Notes: a model not told the origin generated them from the letters alone. 64,000 nucleotides of DNA from JAUSFM01 sp964343705 (GCA_964343705.1 CAYFJX010000004.1:1-64000); one strand, 5' to 3'; positions 41,083 to 49,415 are shown, counted from the first letter of the stretch. Numbers and translations: made by a program.

Positions 41083-42174
41083 TTAAGGTTTTGCATCGTT
41101 GTTTTTGAACTCTTTATCAAGAGCATTTTTGATGAGGCTTTCATCAATATCATTCTGAAGCTCATTCTGTAGGGTTTTCTTATGTTCAGCTCTAATACTG
41201 CACCATTTTTTAGTGTTAAGCCAGAATCCATTTTTACACGCCCACATCTTACCACCAATACATTGCGGCTTCTGTGTTTTTGTATCACATGTTTTACGTC
41301 CTCGTACACATGCTCCATCTTCACAACCAAACTCGCATCGCTTAACATTTGTATAGTAATACTGGTCTTTGTACCCTAAACATTTAAACAAACTATTTTC
41401 TACGCAAATATCATCATACCCATAGAAACATCTACAATGTCCAAGTGTATACTTATCTTTGTCTTGTTCACCCCATCGAGGAACATATGCTTTAGCTGGT
41501 CTTCCAAGCACTCTACCTTTTGCTTCTTCAATTCCGGTTGCTGCTTGTTTTTTATCATCAATGGAAAGCTTGTTATCTTCTGGAACTTTCTTAGTAATTG
41601 CTTCAGTGATACAACCATAAGTGCATGTTAATGTAAACTGCCATCTACCATCAACACACTTGTACAAATCATCCCCAACACACTTGTTATCTGCACCTCT
41701 GATTCGCGAAGATACACCTTGTCCACTACCAAACGCTTCCCACGCAACACACTCTTTACATCCCTCTTCATCACAACCATACTTACACTTCTGAACTTTT
41801 TTAGGTGTACCATCTATACACTTGTAGAACACATTCTTGAAACACATGTTCTTGGTACACCCTATCCGAACAAAAGGTGTTATTTTTCCAATGCCTAGAT
41901 CACGTAATTTTGCAACAGTTTCACTATCACCAGTTTGTTTTTCATATGCTTCTAACTCTTGCTCACCAAGATAATACCCGTACGCTATTTTTGGCTTTAC
42001 ACCTGATGCTTGAAACTCCTTGATAAGGTTGGTATCCTCTTTTACTCCTAGGATAACACTCCCTGTTAAACCAGGGGCAGAGAACGTAAACAATGCCACA
42101 AAAAGAATGGTAATAAAAAGAATGCTAGTGCTATAATCTAGAATGTCAGCTACCCTCTTCTTTTTTCGAGACAT
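41083..42174 (-). CDS. membrane-anchored Cys-repeat surface protein
   Basis: A basic N-terminus and one membrane helix (residues 14-40, STSILFITILFVALFTFSAPG) are followed by an external domain with about four related Cys modules, of pattern C-x-x-(N/D)-x-(L/F)-(Y/F)-(K/W)-C ... C-x-(Y/F)-G-C ... C. Examples are CFKNVFYKC-CKYGC, CVGDDLYKC-CTYGC and CVENSLFKC-CEFGC. Disulfide-stabilised modules of this kind are common in DPANN surface proteins. Function unknown; adhesion is a guess. Confidence 0.75.
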   Translation of the reverse strand: MSRKKKRVADILDYSTSILFITILFVALFTFSAPGLTGSVILGVKEDTNLIKEFQASGVKPKIAYGYYLGEQELEAYEKQTGDSETVAKLRDLGIGKITPFVRIGCTKNMCFKNVFYKCIDGTPKKVQKCKYGCDEEGCKECVAWEAFGSGQGVSSRIRGADNKCVGDDLYKCVDGRWQFTLTCTYGCITEAITKKVPEDNKLSIDDKKQAATGIEEAKGRVLGRPAKAYVPRWGEQDKDKYTLGHCRCFYGYDDICVENSLFKCLGYKDQYYYTNVKRCEFGCEDGACVRGRKTCDTKTQKPQCIGGKMWACKNGFWLNTKKWCSIRAEHKKTLQNELQNDIDESLIKNALDKEFKNNDAKP

Positions 42175-42206
42175 ACCTTATCCAGTGTAATTGAGGTTTA
42201 TATAGT

Positions 42207-42356
42207 TTATGCCTGCTCAATCTCTTTTTCAAGATTAAAAAATGTGTCTTCACGCATTATTCCTGGTTTTGCGCAGTACGGACAGATTTTAGGGGGTGCA
42301 TCTCGAAAAAACATGTAATTGCATTTTCCACATCTAAACTTGGTTCGTTGCGTCAT
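42207..42356 (-). CDS. zinc-ribbon protein, 49 aa
   Basis: A short gene with two knuckles, FRCGKC (residues 7-12) and CPYC (25-28), followed by an acidic helix. The spacing CxxC-x12-CxxC matches rubredoxin-like or ribbon domains. ATG 42356 is 3 bases after the SpoIIM stop, so it is coupled to that gene. It may be a small redox or nucleic-acid-binding protein. Confidence 0.72.
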   Translation of the reverse strand: MTQRTKFRCGKCNYMFFRDAPPKICPYCAKPGIMREDTFFNLEKEIEQA

Positions 42357-42359
42357 TAC

Positions 42360-43268
42360 TTAACACACTCCTTTCATACTTTGAGCAATTATTGTTCCAT
42401 AAGTACTCACATTATCTAATACAAATGTTTCAACTATTGCGCCAAGCACTACAAAGCCAAACGCAATAACAAGTAAGTACAAATTGAATTTTAACACTTT
42501 TTTGAACCGGTCAGAGTTAAACTCTTCAAGTATGACATCTTTAGAGATTATACTTCCACTTATGGCAGCACAGAAGTATGCCATGGCTTCAATAAGCATG
42601 TGAGGAGTAACAATCGCTAATATAAGTAAAAACATCAACGGAGGGGGCAAGCCTACCAGTGCTTGGCCAGGATACAGCGCAGCATACTTTCCTGCACACT
42701 TAGCCGTCACGCCAAATATTGTTCCCCATACCGACGCATTCCAAATAATTAGGAATATAGCACCATTACCCGTAAGAAACGCAATCATAAAACACACAAT
42801 CATAACTTTAAGATTATTGGTAAACAAGCCAGTAAAACGTGACATGGTAAAATACGCTTGGCCAGTAGAGGTAGCTCCTCCATGAGGGCCTCCACGAATT
42901 TCAAGTTGTTGCTTAAACACAGGGTTAGTATCATAATTGTCAAGAACCAATGTAGCAACAGCATACGTCAAAAACACACCAAGAAATATGAAAATGTAAA
43001 TTTTAATAATGTCCCAGTCATCCTTAAACAAGGTCTTGACATCAACACCAACTTCCATCATCTCTTGGCGTTCTTCAATCGTGAAAATCTTGTATAATTC
43101 AGGAAGTAAAAGAAAACCAGTAAATGCAAGTGCTACGAGCGCAGGATCTTTTGGGAATAAGAAAGACGCTATAAACATACCAAAAAGAGAATAACCAATG
43201 CCAAGTATAAAAGCATACCTTGCTTTTTTCTCTAGCCAATCCTCAGGAAAAATGTGTTCTAATACCAT
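42360..43268 (-). CDS. SpoIIM-like (DUF95) membrane protein
   Basis: Five to six membrane segments in the arrangement of the stage II sporulation protein M family: a long N-terminal part (residues 1-115) and a core with NNLKVMIVCFMIAFLTGNGAIFLIIWNASVWGTIFG (about 151-186, in parts), then PHMLIEAMAYFCAA. Archaeal members are widespread and of unknown function. A GAGGATGG site precedes the ATG. It is co-transcribed with the zinc-ribbon gene. Confidence 0.85.
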   Translation of the reverse strand: MVLEHIFPEDWLEKKARYAFILGIGYSLFGMFIASFLFPKDPALVALAFTGFLLLPELYKIFTIEERQEMMEVGVDVKTLFKDDWDIIKIYIFIFLGVFLTYAVATLVLDNYDTNPVFKQQLEIRGGPHGGATSTGQAYFTMSRFTGLFTNNLKVMIVCFMIAFLTGNGAIFLIIWNASVWGTIFGVTAKCAGKYAALYPGQALVGLPPPLMFLLILAIVTPHMLIEAMAYFCAAISGSIISKDVILEEFNSDRFKKVLKFNLYLLVIAFGFVVLGAIVETFVLDNVSTYGTIIAQSMKGVC

Positions 43269-43345
43269 ACCATCCTCTTTTTACAATATGATATGCATAC
43301 TTATGTACCATAGAATTTAAAAAGTTTGTTGTTCATAGAATATGA

Positions 43346-44425
43346 ATGAAGCTTTTAACTGATGACGAAATCCCAAGGTTAGTTGATGAAAACCTTGATC
43401 GTGTTCTTACCATGGATGATGTGAAAGGGTTGTTTACTCTTGAAGAAACTGACACTCCCAAAACATATACTGTTACAGGATCAAAAAAAATGCCTGCACT
43501 TGTTGGTTCAACATTCTATGAAGGGAAAGTACGTGCTAACTTTTTTGGTCCAAAGCTTGAGACAGCTGATGAAATTCCTATTCGTGGACTGGGCACAACA
43601 GACATGCTCTCTTCTCACGACACACTTCGTGGGTATATCACTTTCAAAGGGGAAATTCTTAATGCAATTTCTAACATGATGTTTGATGTTATGACAGGTA
43701 ATATTGAAAACACACAACTTGCGACACCTGGACCAAATGTCGTGCTTGCAGAGCAGTGTGATATGGTTGACTTTGAATTTGTTATGCGTGCCTATCTTGC
43801 AAAAAGTACAACTAAAACATCATTGTATTATCATTACTTTGACTTAGGAAAAAGGGAGTTTTGTGGTCATCAACTTCCTGAGGGGCTACAACCTTACCAG
43901 CGACTGCCGCATTGGCTTGACACGCCGTCAACAAAAGATCGTGCAGGGGGTAATGATGTTTCAGTTCCTGCTCAACACTTGTTTGACGAGGGCATAACAA
44001 CACCTGATGAATATTACAAATTTATTTTACCATTTGGTATGGCTGACTTTGCAGCTGCAAGTATTTTTTACGCTGCTCGTAATCTCATTCTTGCTGATGA
44101 TAAACGAGAGATAGGACGTCGTAAAAATGGAAGATTAGGGTATGTTGATGAAGTATTTACTCCTGATGCAATACGTGCATGGGAAAAAGATGACTATAAA
44201 GCTGCAATGCAAGAAGGTAGGGCTCCACAATCATTTTCAAAACAGTATGGCAGGGACATTGGCACACCTGGTGTGCTCTTTACTGATGATGAGCGACGTG
44301 CAGTTGCAATACGTTTGGTTCAAACATTTCAAAAGTATACACAACAACGTTTTGAGCCAGATCAACGTCATCCTGTTGATAGATTTATAGAAGATATGAA
44401 TGCTGGGTTTGGCCAGTTGATGTAG
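43346..44425 (+). CDS. SAICAR-synthase-like (PurC-like) protein, divergent
   Basis: The protein follows the order of PurC motifs: an early GKVRANFFG (GKVRDxY), GEILNAISNMMFD, FEFVMRAYLAKS (VVRNYxxGS), a TPSTKDR turn, then a strong C-terminal block DDKREIGRRKNGRLGYVDEVFTPDAIRAWEKDDY, cited in parts (TKFEFG ... DEVLTPDSSRFW), and SFSKQYGRDIG. The expected substrate reaction is CAIR plus Asp to SAICAR. Several glycines and Asp residues differ, so activity is uncertain. No other pur genes are near. TATA-like TTTAAAAAG is centred 26 bases upstream. Confidence 0.75.
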   Translation: MKLLTDDEIPRLVDENLDRVLTMDDVKGLFTLEETDTPKTYTVTGSKKMPALVGSTFYEGKVRANFFGPKLETADEIPIRGLGTTDMLSSHDTLRGYITFKGEILNAISNMMFDVMTGNIENTQLATPGPNVVLAEQCDMVDFEFVMRAYLAKSTTKTSLYYHYFDLGKREFCGHQLPEGLQPYQRLPHWLDTPSTKDRAGGNDVSVPAQHLFDEGITTPDEYYKFILPFGMADFAAASIFYAARNLILADDKREIGRRKNGRLGYVDEVFTPDAIRAWEKDDYKAAMQEGRAPQSFSKQYGRDIGTPGVLFTDDERRAVAIRLVQTFQKYTQQRFEPDQRHPVDRFIEDMNAGFGQLM

Positions 44426-45145
44426 TTATACTCTGTTATGTGCTCGATGTAGTTGAACTATTTTATGCAATTCACGCTCTGGAAGATAGTCTACCTTTCC
44501 TTTAAATCGTAAAAGTGATTTGTATTCTGGATCAAGGCTTCCGTCTTCTTGAAACCCTATTCGTTTTTCCCATTTAGGCAGGTCATCTAAAAACGCATGC
44601 GCACATTTGAGATGCCATCCTAATCGTATTTTTTCAAATGCAGCAAGGTCTTCATCACCATCATATCTATCCAGAGGTCGTTCACCATAAATTCCTTCAA
44701 ACACTTCAATGCCTACATCACGAGCTACTCGTGCACTTGCAAGCAAATACCTATTGGGATAGGGAAATTCACTTCCTGTAACTGTTTGCATTTCTCGTGT
44801 AAGGAAGATATTCAAAGCCTGTACTCCTGGTTCTCCAGCTTGTGGGTGTTCACGAGCAATGACTGCTGTCAGATCTGCGTGTGTTACTCCTTCTTCGTTT
44901 GCAATCAATTGTAAGTATGCTTTTGTAGCTCCGATGTGTAAGAAATTATACTGTACAGCTCCACCAACTGCAGCGAAAAACATACCTGGCTGGATCTCTC
45001 CATCCTTATACCACCCTGGCAAAAATTGTTCTAAACCTTTTTCTTTTAGTTTTGCCTGTTCTTCAGCATCCATAAGCCGACTTAGGGTATCATATATTGC
45101 AATAAAATGTACAGCAGTTGCTGGGTCAAGCTTTGGTTTATCCAT
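44426..45145 (-). CDS. orphan helical protein, 239 aa
   Basis: Mostly alpha-helical, with no recognised family. Features include HFIAIYDTLSRLMDAEEQAKL near the start, a Gly-rich GMFFAAVGGAVQYNFLHIGATKAYLQL segment (residues 55-81, in parts) and RYLLASARVARDVGIEVFEG near 139. ATG 45145 is 26 bases from a TATA-like box (about 45168-45175). The longer open frame to 45259 lies antisense to the L15e gene end and is not used. Confidence 0.58.
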   Translation of the reverse strand: MDKPKLDPATAVHFIAIYDTLSRLMDAEEQAKLKEKGLEQFLPGWYKDGEIQPGMFFAAVGGAVQYNFLHIGATKAYLQLIANEEGVTHADLTAVIAREHPQAGEPGVQALNIFLTREMQTVTGSEFPYPNRYLLASARVARDVGIEVFEGIYGERPLDRYDGDEDLAAFEKIRLGWHLKCAHAFLDDLPKWEKRIGFQEDGSLDPEYKSLLRFKGKVDYLPERELHKIVQLHRAHNRV

Positions 45146-45182
45146 AGTGTGAAGTAGGGCAAAGTACTTTATAATTATTGTG

Positions 45183-45761
45183 TTACTTTGCCATTCGCTT
45201 TTTTCCACGCTGTCCAGGTCTGAGCTTTTCAGCACCTTTACCGCGCTTGTACAAACCACGTGTTTTCTTTGCAGCAGCAGTCAAGCCACGGAATACACGG
45301 CCTTGATGTTGCTTCTTGGTAATCCACTTGGTTTGCTTTCCTGCTTTGATTTGCGGGTGGTGTTTATCCACTAGAATTATTTCAAACCAGTTAAACTTAC
45401 CATCTTGTGTAAGTGGGTAGCTGCTAAGAACTTCACAGTTTGGAAATTTCTTTTGAGCACGTTGTTCTGCAATACTTCTGTAGGTTTGTGACAGAACCAT
45501 TTTTCGTCGTTGATGTTTTGGACGTCGTCCACCAATATCTGATGGTCGCATACGCCTACTTCGCTGTACACGTTGTCGTACCACAACAAAGCCTTGTTTT
45601 GCTTTGTACCCAAGGCTTCGTGCTCGGTCGATTCGTGTTGGTTTTGCAAGACGAACAGTAGCTGGTTCTTTTCGCCACTGAAGAAGTCGCTGCTTCATTA
45701 AAGCAGTCATGTTTTTCTGGGGTTTTTCCCACAGTTTTCGTACGTATTTTAAGTATCCCAT
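45183..45761 (-). CDS. rpl15e: 50S ribosomal protein L15e
   Basis: A large-subunit protein of archaea and eukaryotes. The N-terminus MGYLKYVRKLWEKPQKNM is the family's conserved start. Central LGYKAKQGFVVVRQRVQRSRR and GRRPKHQRRKMVLSQTYRSIAEQRA, and the end with VDKHHP and FRGLTAAAKKTRGL, confirm it. The length is 192 aa. I start it at ATG 45761 because GGAGGC is properly placed upstream, although the frame continues to 45818. A TATA-like TTTAAATAC lies near 45846-45854. Confidence 0.95.
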   Translation of the reverse strand: MGYLKYVRKLWEKPQKNMTALMKQRLLQWRKEPATVRLAKPTRIDRARSLGYKAKQGFVVVRQRVQRSRRMRPSDIGGRRPKHQRRKMVLSQTYRSIAEQRAQKKFPNCEVLSSYPLTQDGKFNWFEIILVDKHHPQIKAGKQTKWITKKQHQGRVFRGLTAAAKKTRGLYKRGKGAEKLRPGQRGKKRMAK

Positions 45762-45880
45762 TGTATGAGCCTCCGTTGTTATGATTCTATCTTTGGATTC
45801 AGGGAAGCTATTCCCCACATCTCCAATGGTGGCATGTTATGAGGTTGTATTTAAATCTTGCCTATTTAATGGGGTGGGAG

Positions 45881-46030
45881 GGGGTTTTGTAGGCAATCTA
45901 ACATCGGCAAATTCATCAAAATCAAAGAATATTTTCAACTGCACAGATCCTACAGCAAAGCTGTGTAATCAGCGCCGGAACACGGCGCTGTTAAAACTGT
46001 GCAATGTCAGATTGGATTATGAAAAAGCCC
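45881..46030 (+). repeat. family B structured repeat, copy B2
   Basis: The outer stem CAATCTAACAT/ATGTCAGATTG (45894-45904 with 46004-46014, one mismatch) encloses stem TGCACAG/CTGTGCA (45940-45946 with 45997-46003). This holds hairpins ACAGC-AAA-GCTGT (45952-45964) and CAGCGCCG-GAACA-CGGCGCTG (45970-45990). It aligns along its whole length with B1 at roughly three quarters identity, and differences in stems are compensated. Ends GGGGTTTTG and GAAAAAGCCC are imperfect inverted repeats. It lies between the L15e promoter and the lrp stop. Confidence 0.77.
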
Positions 46031-46048
46031 AAGCTCTGAACTAATTCC

Positions 46049-46495
46049 TTAAACAAGGTCAATTGGCTTTTCCTTGATAGTATTCAGAATAAGCTGGGTT
46101 TCAGTACGCTCGACAAAATCAAACTTTTGGATCTTTTTGAGAAATGTATCCATGCTTCGCCGTGTCTTAAATTTGGCAACAACTAAGGCGTCATCATGGC
46201 CCGTAACATCATATACAGCAAAGACGTTATTGTGGCTAGCTATCTTTTTTTCGACGTCAAAAAGTCTACCTTTACCAATGCGCAGTTTAATGACAACATG
46301 TACGTCATACCCTAATTTTTCATAGTCTAACTGTGCTGCGTAGCCTTGAATAATTCCTTGTTTTTCAAGTGCTTTAACACGTTTGAGAACAGTCACAACT
46401 GACACACCTACCTTCTTGGCAATGTCTCTGTAGCTTAATTTGGCGTTCTCAAGCAGTGTATTCATGATTTTTACGTCTTTTTCATCGATTGCCAT
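46049..46495 (-). CDS. Lrp/AsnC family transcriptional regulator
   Basis: An N-terminal HTH (KIMNTLLENAKLSYRDIAKKVGVSVVTVLKRVKALEKQGII, cited in parts, residues 8-48) followed by the AsnC ligand-binding RAM domain (GYDVHVVIKLRIGKG ... DVTGHDDALVVAKFKT ... VERTETQLILNTIKE). The 148-aa length is normal. In archaea such proteins sense amino acids and act on many promoters. The target cannot be read from here. It is monocistronic, with a 300-bp region upstream holding the promoter and hairpins of the next gene. Confidence 0.93.
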   Translation of the reverse strand: MAIDEKDVKIMNTLLENAKLSYRDIAKKVGVSVVTVLKRVKALEKQGIIQGYAAQLDYEKLGYDVHVVIKLRIGKGRLFDVEKKIASHNNVFAVYDVTGHDDALVVAKFKTRRSMDTFLKKIQKFDFVERTETQLILNTIKEKPIDLV

Positions 46496-46654
46496 AGTCT
46501 CATTTGTTATATTTGTATGCTTTTTTTCATGGAAAGTTGTAATATTATATAAATATTGTGCTTTTTTATGAACATTTGTTAGCTAAAATGTAAGATAAGT
46601 TAATATATGTAGTTCACTATGTATATTGTAGACAGAGAAAAAGAGCGTGTTTGT

Positions 46655-46699
46655 ACAGGCCTGGATATAACAGCAGGTCAAGCGGCCTGCTGGGCCTGT
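46655..46699 (+). promoter_or_regulatory. GC-rich leader hairpin upstream of the 244-aa gene
   Basis: ACAGGCC (46655-46661) pairs with GGCCTGT (46693-46699). CAGCAGG (46671-46677) pairs with CCTGCTG (46686-46692), leaving a one-sided 9-base bulge TGGATATAA. The TATA-like TTAATATAT near 46600 would start transcription at about 46630, so this stem is probably in the 5' leader of the following gene. Confidence 0.55.
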
Positions 46700-46729
46700 A
46701 TGGTATGACGATCAGCGTATACAAAAAAC

Positions 46730-46780
46730 AGTGACATACTCGCCCTTGGGGTGAGGGCGAGGCATGTCGTCGATTACAAG
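46730..46780 (+). repeat. direct repeat D1 with hairpin, 5' of the 244-aa gene
   Basis: AGTGACATACTCGCCC at the left and ATGTCGTCGAT at the right bracket a hairpin CTCGCCC/GGGCGAG (46739-46745 with 46755-46761), enclosed by GACAT/ATGTC (46733-46737 with 46764-46768). The same edges recur at 47543-47597 after the gene. Confidence 0.6.
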
Positions 46781-46794
46781 AAAAGGAGGAAAAA

Positions 46795-47529
46795 ATGTCA
46801 AGAAAAGATAGTGTTATTGTGCTAGAGGAAAAATTAACAAGCCTTACAAGGCGGATGAGATCTCTTGAAAGTGAATTGGGCAGGTTAGAGGAATGTGAAA
46901 TAAGATCAGCAGCATATCCTGCACATGCTGATGAGTATGCTCGAAGAGCAGGGGATGTCTATGACACGTTAGTGAAAATAGATGATGAAATTAAGGGAGT
47001 GCGTAGGAAAATTAAGGTGCGAAAGACAATTGATGATTCTGTGAGGACATATCACGCAAAGAGGGGTGAAGCTTTAGGTGCAGGAATTCCAGCAAAGATA
47101 TATGATTATGTGTTTTGGGATGTGACAAGTACACGTACAATGTCTGATTATGTTGGTGCATCTTTGTGTGTTGTAGGAGCTGGGTTAGGTGCAGTTGGGG
47201 CATTTATGTTGGTGAAATCAGGAATGATGGGTGGGGGTGAAGTGTATGGATTGGAGAAGGCATTAGGTTATGCTGTTGGAGGGGCTTTTGCTATGTTAGG
47301 TGGGGCATTGTCCTGTGCAATGGTGCATGATCTATGTGTAAGTATGGGTATAAGTACAAGTCCAAAGAAAAAAATGGGAGATGAAGACAAGAAATACCTC
47401 AAAGAACGTCTTGATGGTGGTGATGTGGACGGATTCATGAGTGAGTATGTATGTTTTGCGCATAAAATTGATTATGGCAAAATCATGAAACGAGCAACAG
47501 AAGAGCATAGAGAAAGCGCAATGGTGTAG
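46795..47529 (+). CDS. coiled-coil membrane protein, 244 aa, flanked by direct repeats
   Basis: The N-terminal coiled coil (residues 5-75; EEKLTSLTRRMRSLESELGRLEE as an example) is followed by two Gly-rich membrane segments (about 122-142 and 152-178) and a charged C-terminal helix. A good AAGGAGG site lies 6 bases before the ATG. The gene is preceded by a structured leader, and imperfect direct repeats D1 and D2 flank it on both sides. No family recognised. Base composition is G-rich on the coding strand relative to its neighbours, possibly a sign of transfer. Confidence 0.68.
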   Translation: MSRKDSVIVLEEKLTSLTRRMRSLESELGRLEECEIRSAAYPAHADEYARRAGDVYDTLVKIDDEIKGVRRKIKVRKTIDDSVRTYHAKRGEALGAGIPAKIYDYVFWDVTSTRTMSDYVGASLCVVGAGLGAVGAFMLVKSGMMGGGEVYGLEKALGYAVGGAFAMLGGALSCAMVHDLCVSMGISTSPKKKMGDEDKKYLKERLDGGDVDGFMSEYVCFAHKIDYGKIMKRATEEHRESAMV

Positions 47530-47542
47530 GTATGAAGAAAAA

Positions 47543-47597
47543 AGTGGCATACTTGTTCCTTTGTGTCTTGGGGAATGAGGTTGTGCCGTCGATATGA
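47543..47597 (+). repeat. direct repeat D2 with hairpin, 3' of the 244-aa gene
   Basis: AGTGGCATACTTGTTCC ... CTTGGGGAATGAGG ... TGCCGTCGAT resembles D1 at both edges and in the CTTGGGG centre. TTCC can pair with GGAA and GGCA with TGCC, so the hairpin is kept with changed bases. The copy begins 14 bases after the stop codon. Confidence 0.55.
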
Positions 47598-47668
47598 AGA
47601 TTTATTTAGGGAGTGATAATAGCAAAAACACAACATTTATATATGAGATTTGATATCTAATATCTAAG

Positions 47669-47908
47669 ATGCCAATTGGACATGTGACACGAACTGGAAA
47701 TATTTCCATACCTAAGAAATGGAGGGATGAGTTAGGTATCATGCCAAACTCAAGCGTGATCATTGAGAAGAAAAAAGGGAAAGTAGTGATCGAACCTCTC
47801 AGAAAGAAAGATTTTAGTGAGGTGTTTAAGGAAATAGATGATGAAATGGCACGCAAGAAGATAAAAATCTCTATGGAGTACGCAGTGCGAGATGACTTGT
47901 ATGATTAA
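47669..47908 (+). CDS. AbrB-type antitoxin (VapB-like)
   Basis: The SpoVT/AbrB hairpin domain is GHVTRTGNISIPKKWRDELGIMPNSSVIIEKKKGKVVIEPL, cited in parts (residues 4-45). A C-terminal toxin-binding segment follows (DFSEVFKEIDDEMA). It lies directly before a PIN toxin with an 8-base overlap, so this is the antitoxin and autorepressor of the module. TATA-like ATTTATATA is 26 bases before the ATG. Confidence 0.87.
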   Translation: MPIGHVTRTGNISIPKKWRDELGIMPNSSVIIEKKKGKVVIEPLRKKDFSEVFKEIDDEMARKKIKISMEYAVRDDLYD

Positions 47909-48266
47909 ATTCATTGATGCAAATGTTTTTGTTCGTCGTTGGGAAGATCCTGCATGTAAGCGTTTTTTGGATGCAGTGAATCAAGATAGATTCTGCACCT
48001 CAGTTCTAGCACTTAGTGAGGCTCATCATAAACTTGAGCGTTTAGGGGTCAAGCATGTCTTTGAATATGTGCGTGATATAATGGGGCTGATTACTGTTTA
48101 TAATGTGTTGCAAGATGATTTATTTTCTGCTATGAAAAATCCTCTCAATATGCCAATTAATGATAAACTCCATCTTGCTGTCATGAAGAGAAACTTTGTC
48201 GATACTATAGTCTCATATGATAAAGATTTTGACAAAGACAAAACAATCACTCGAGAAGAGCCTTAA
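47901..48266 (+). CDS. PIN-domain toxin (VapC-like)
   Basis: A ribonuclease of the PIN fold. Acidic metal ligands are visible in FIDANVF (residues 4-10), the Glu in LALSEAHHKL near 43, the Asp in MPINDKLHLAVMK near 93 and the Asp pair in VSYDKDFDKD near 110. It is encoded immediately after its AbrB-type antitoxin. Start ATG 47901 is preferred over the upstream in-frame ATG at 47892 because it begins the PIN core. Target RNA unknown. Confidence 0.86.
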   Translation: MIKFIDANVFVRRWEDPACKRFLDAVNQDRFCTSVLALSEAHHKLERLGVKHVFEYVRDIMGLITVYNVLQDDLFSAMKNPLNMPINDKLHLAVMKRNFVDTIVSYDKDFDKDKTITREEP

Positions 48267-49003
48267 TTATTTATTATTCTTATTGATAAAAAAATGAGTC
48301 CTATCAATACAGGCTGGTGCAACAAGTACACAAGCAATGCTTTTCTCCCAAGCCAGGTAAACGGTTTGCAGATTTTTGGGAGTGTTATGTTCCACTTGGG
48401 TGTTGCTGTATACAAAAATCGTCCAAGAAAAATACCAAGCACAATCACACCAAACCAAGGAAAGATGGGGAAATAGTCAACAGTATAGAATCCAGGATAG
48501 GTAATGCCAAGGACCACAAGTGCTTTGCTTGTCCCAACAAGTTTGTTGATGATTAATCCAATATGGATGCATCCTACTCCAAGCAAAGCATTAAGAACAT
48601 TTGGAAACTTCATTCGAAAGTTCAAAAACAACAATGGGATGCTCAAAATAATGGCGGCACCAATGTGGTGTAGAATTCCAAACACTACAAAGCCTCTGGG
48701 TAAGGCAGACCACGTTGCCAACGTTACCAACATTCCACAGCCCATGACAAATAGGCCGCGGTACAAGTATTTCATAACTAATTGTTTTCCACTTAATTTT
48801 GATCGAGAAAAACTAACAACCAAAGACACACCAACAACAAGCAAGAAGGTTGACGCAATAATTCTTTGAAAAATAAGCCAGCCACCAGCATACATTGCAT
48901 GCTTACTAACACCAAGGAAGGTTAAGTCATAAAAAAAGTGGTACACTATCATCATGGCAACAGCAAGGCCACGCGCAAGGTCAAGTTCTTGATAACGAGT
49001 CAT
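48263..49003 (-). CDS. DUF1624 / heparan-alpha-glucosaminide acetyltransferase-like membrane protein
   Basis: The N-terminus RYQELDLARGLAVAMMIVYHFFYDLTFLG matches the catalytic start of the HGSNAT/DUF1624 family, with the RxxxLDxxRG motif and the following His. About seven membrane segments follow. The end LGRKALLVYLLHQPVLIGLIFL is also typical. The family acetylates sugars across membranes in eukaryotes; prokaryotic substrates are unknown. TATA-like box near 49028 fits a leaderless start. Confidence 0.87.
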   Translation of the reverse strand: MTRYQELDLARGLAVAMMIVYHFFYDLTFLGVSKHAMYAGGWLIFQRIIASTFLLVVGVSLVVSFSRSKLSGKQLVMKYLYRGLFVMGCGMLVTLATWSALPRGFVVFGILHHIGAAIILSIPLLFLNFRMKFPNVLNALLGVGCIHIGLIINKLVGTSKALVVLGITYPGFYTVDYFPIFPWFGVIVLGIFLGRFLYTATPKWNITLPKICKPFTWLGRKALLVYLLHQPVLIGLIFLSIRIINN

Positions 49004-49088
49004 ATATTGGAGAAACCAGTGTGCATATAAGTATTTTTGCAGTCTTGAAAAAAAACTTTATAAATGGAAACGCCTAAAATCCCCTTGC

Positions 49089-49415
49089 ATGTTTAAAAGA
49101 GGACAGATTTCACTATTTATGATTCTATGTATAGTTATTCTTATTGTTATTCTTGCATCTATGGGTGTTGATTCTGATATTATGGAAGAAAAAGCAGAAG
49201 CTGGAGCAATTGAATTTCAAGAGTAGCAGTAGTATCCAGCAATGCAATAAAGGCAAAGGTTGCTGATGGGCAAGCAATAACACTGGAGGAGCTAGAAAAA
49301 GCCAATCATGATCAATGGAAATATCACGGAACAGAAGGCCAATCCTTTTGGTGACTTAGGGCCTATACCAGAAAACTTACAGGGTGAAACTCCACCAGTT
49401 ACAGAATTAAAATAA
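49089..49415 (+). pseudogene. frameshifted gene with class III-like signal start
   Basis: ATG 49089 opens a 45-codon frame (to the stop at 49224-49226) beginning MFKRGQISLFMILCIVILIV, a start common in DPANN secreted proteins. A second frame without a start runs from about 49227 to a stop near 49353 and contains DGQAITLEELEKANHDQW. A third frame carries NPFGDLGPIPENL to the stop at 49413-49415. Together they read as one protein interrupted by two frameshifts. The promoter (TTTATAAAT, 26 bases upstream) is intact. Sequencing error cannot be excluded. Confidence 0.55.

Noticed and set aside
17920..46030. Family B ends (RYYYAAC-like ATCTAAC and GTCAGAT) as integron attC sites
   Set aside because: The 3' core does not match GTTRRRY, there is no integrase, and the copies do not bracket single genes in tandem.
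45881..46030. Family B copy as a riboswitch of rpl15e or lrp
   Set aside because: It lies upstream of the L15e TATA box on that strand and downstream of lrp, so it is in neither leader. B1 also lies in a different gene context.
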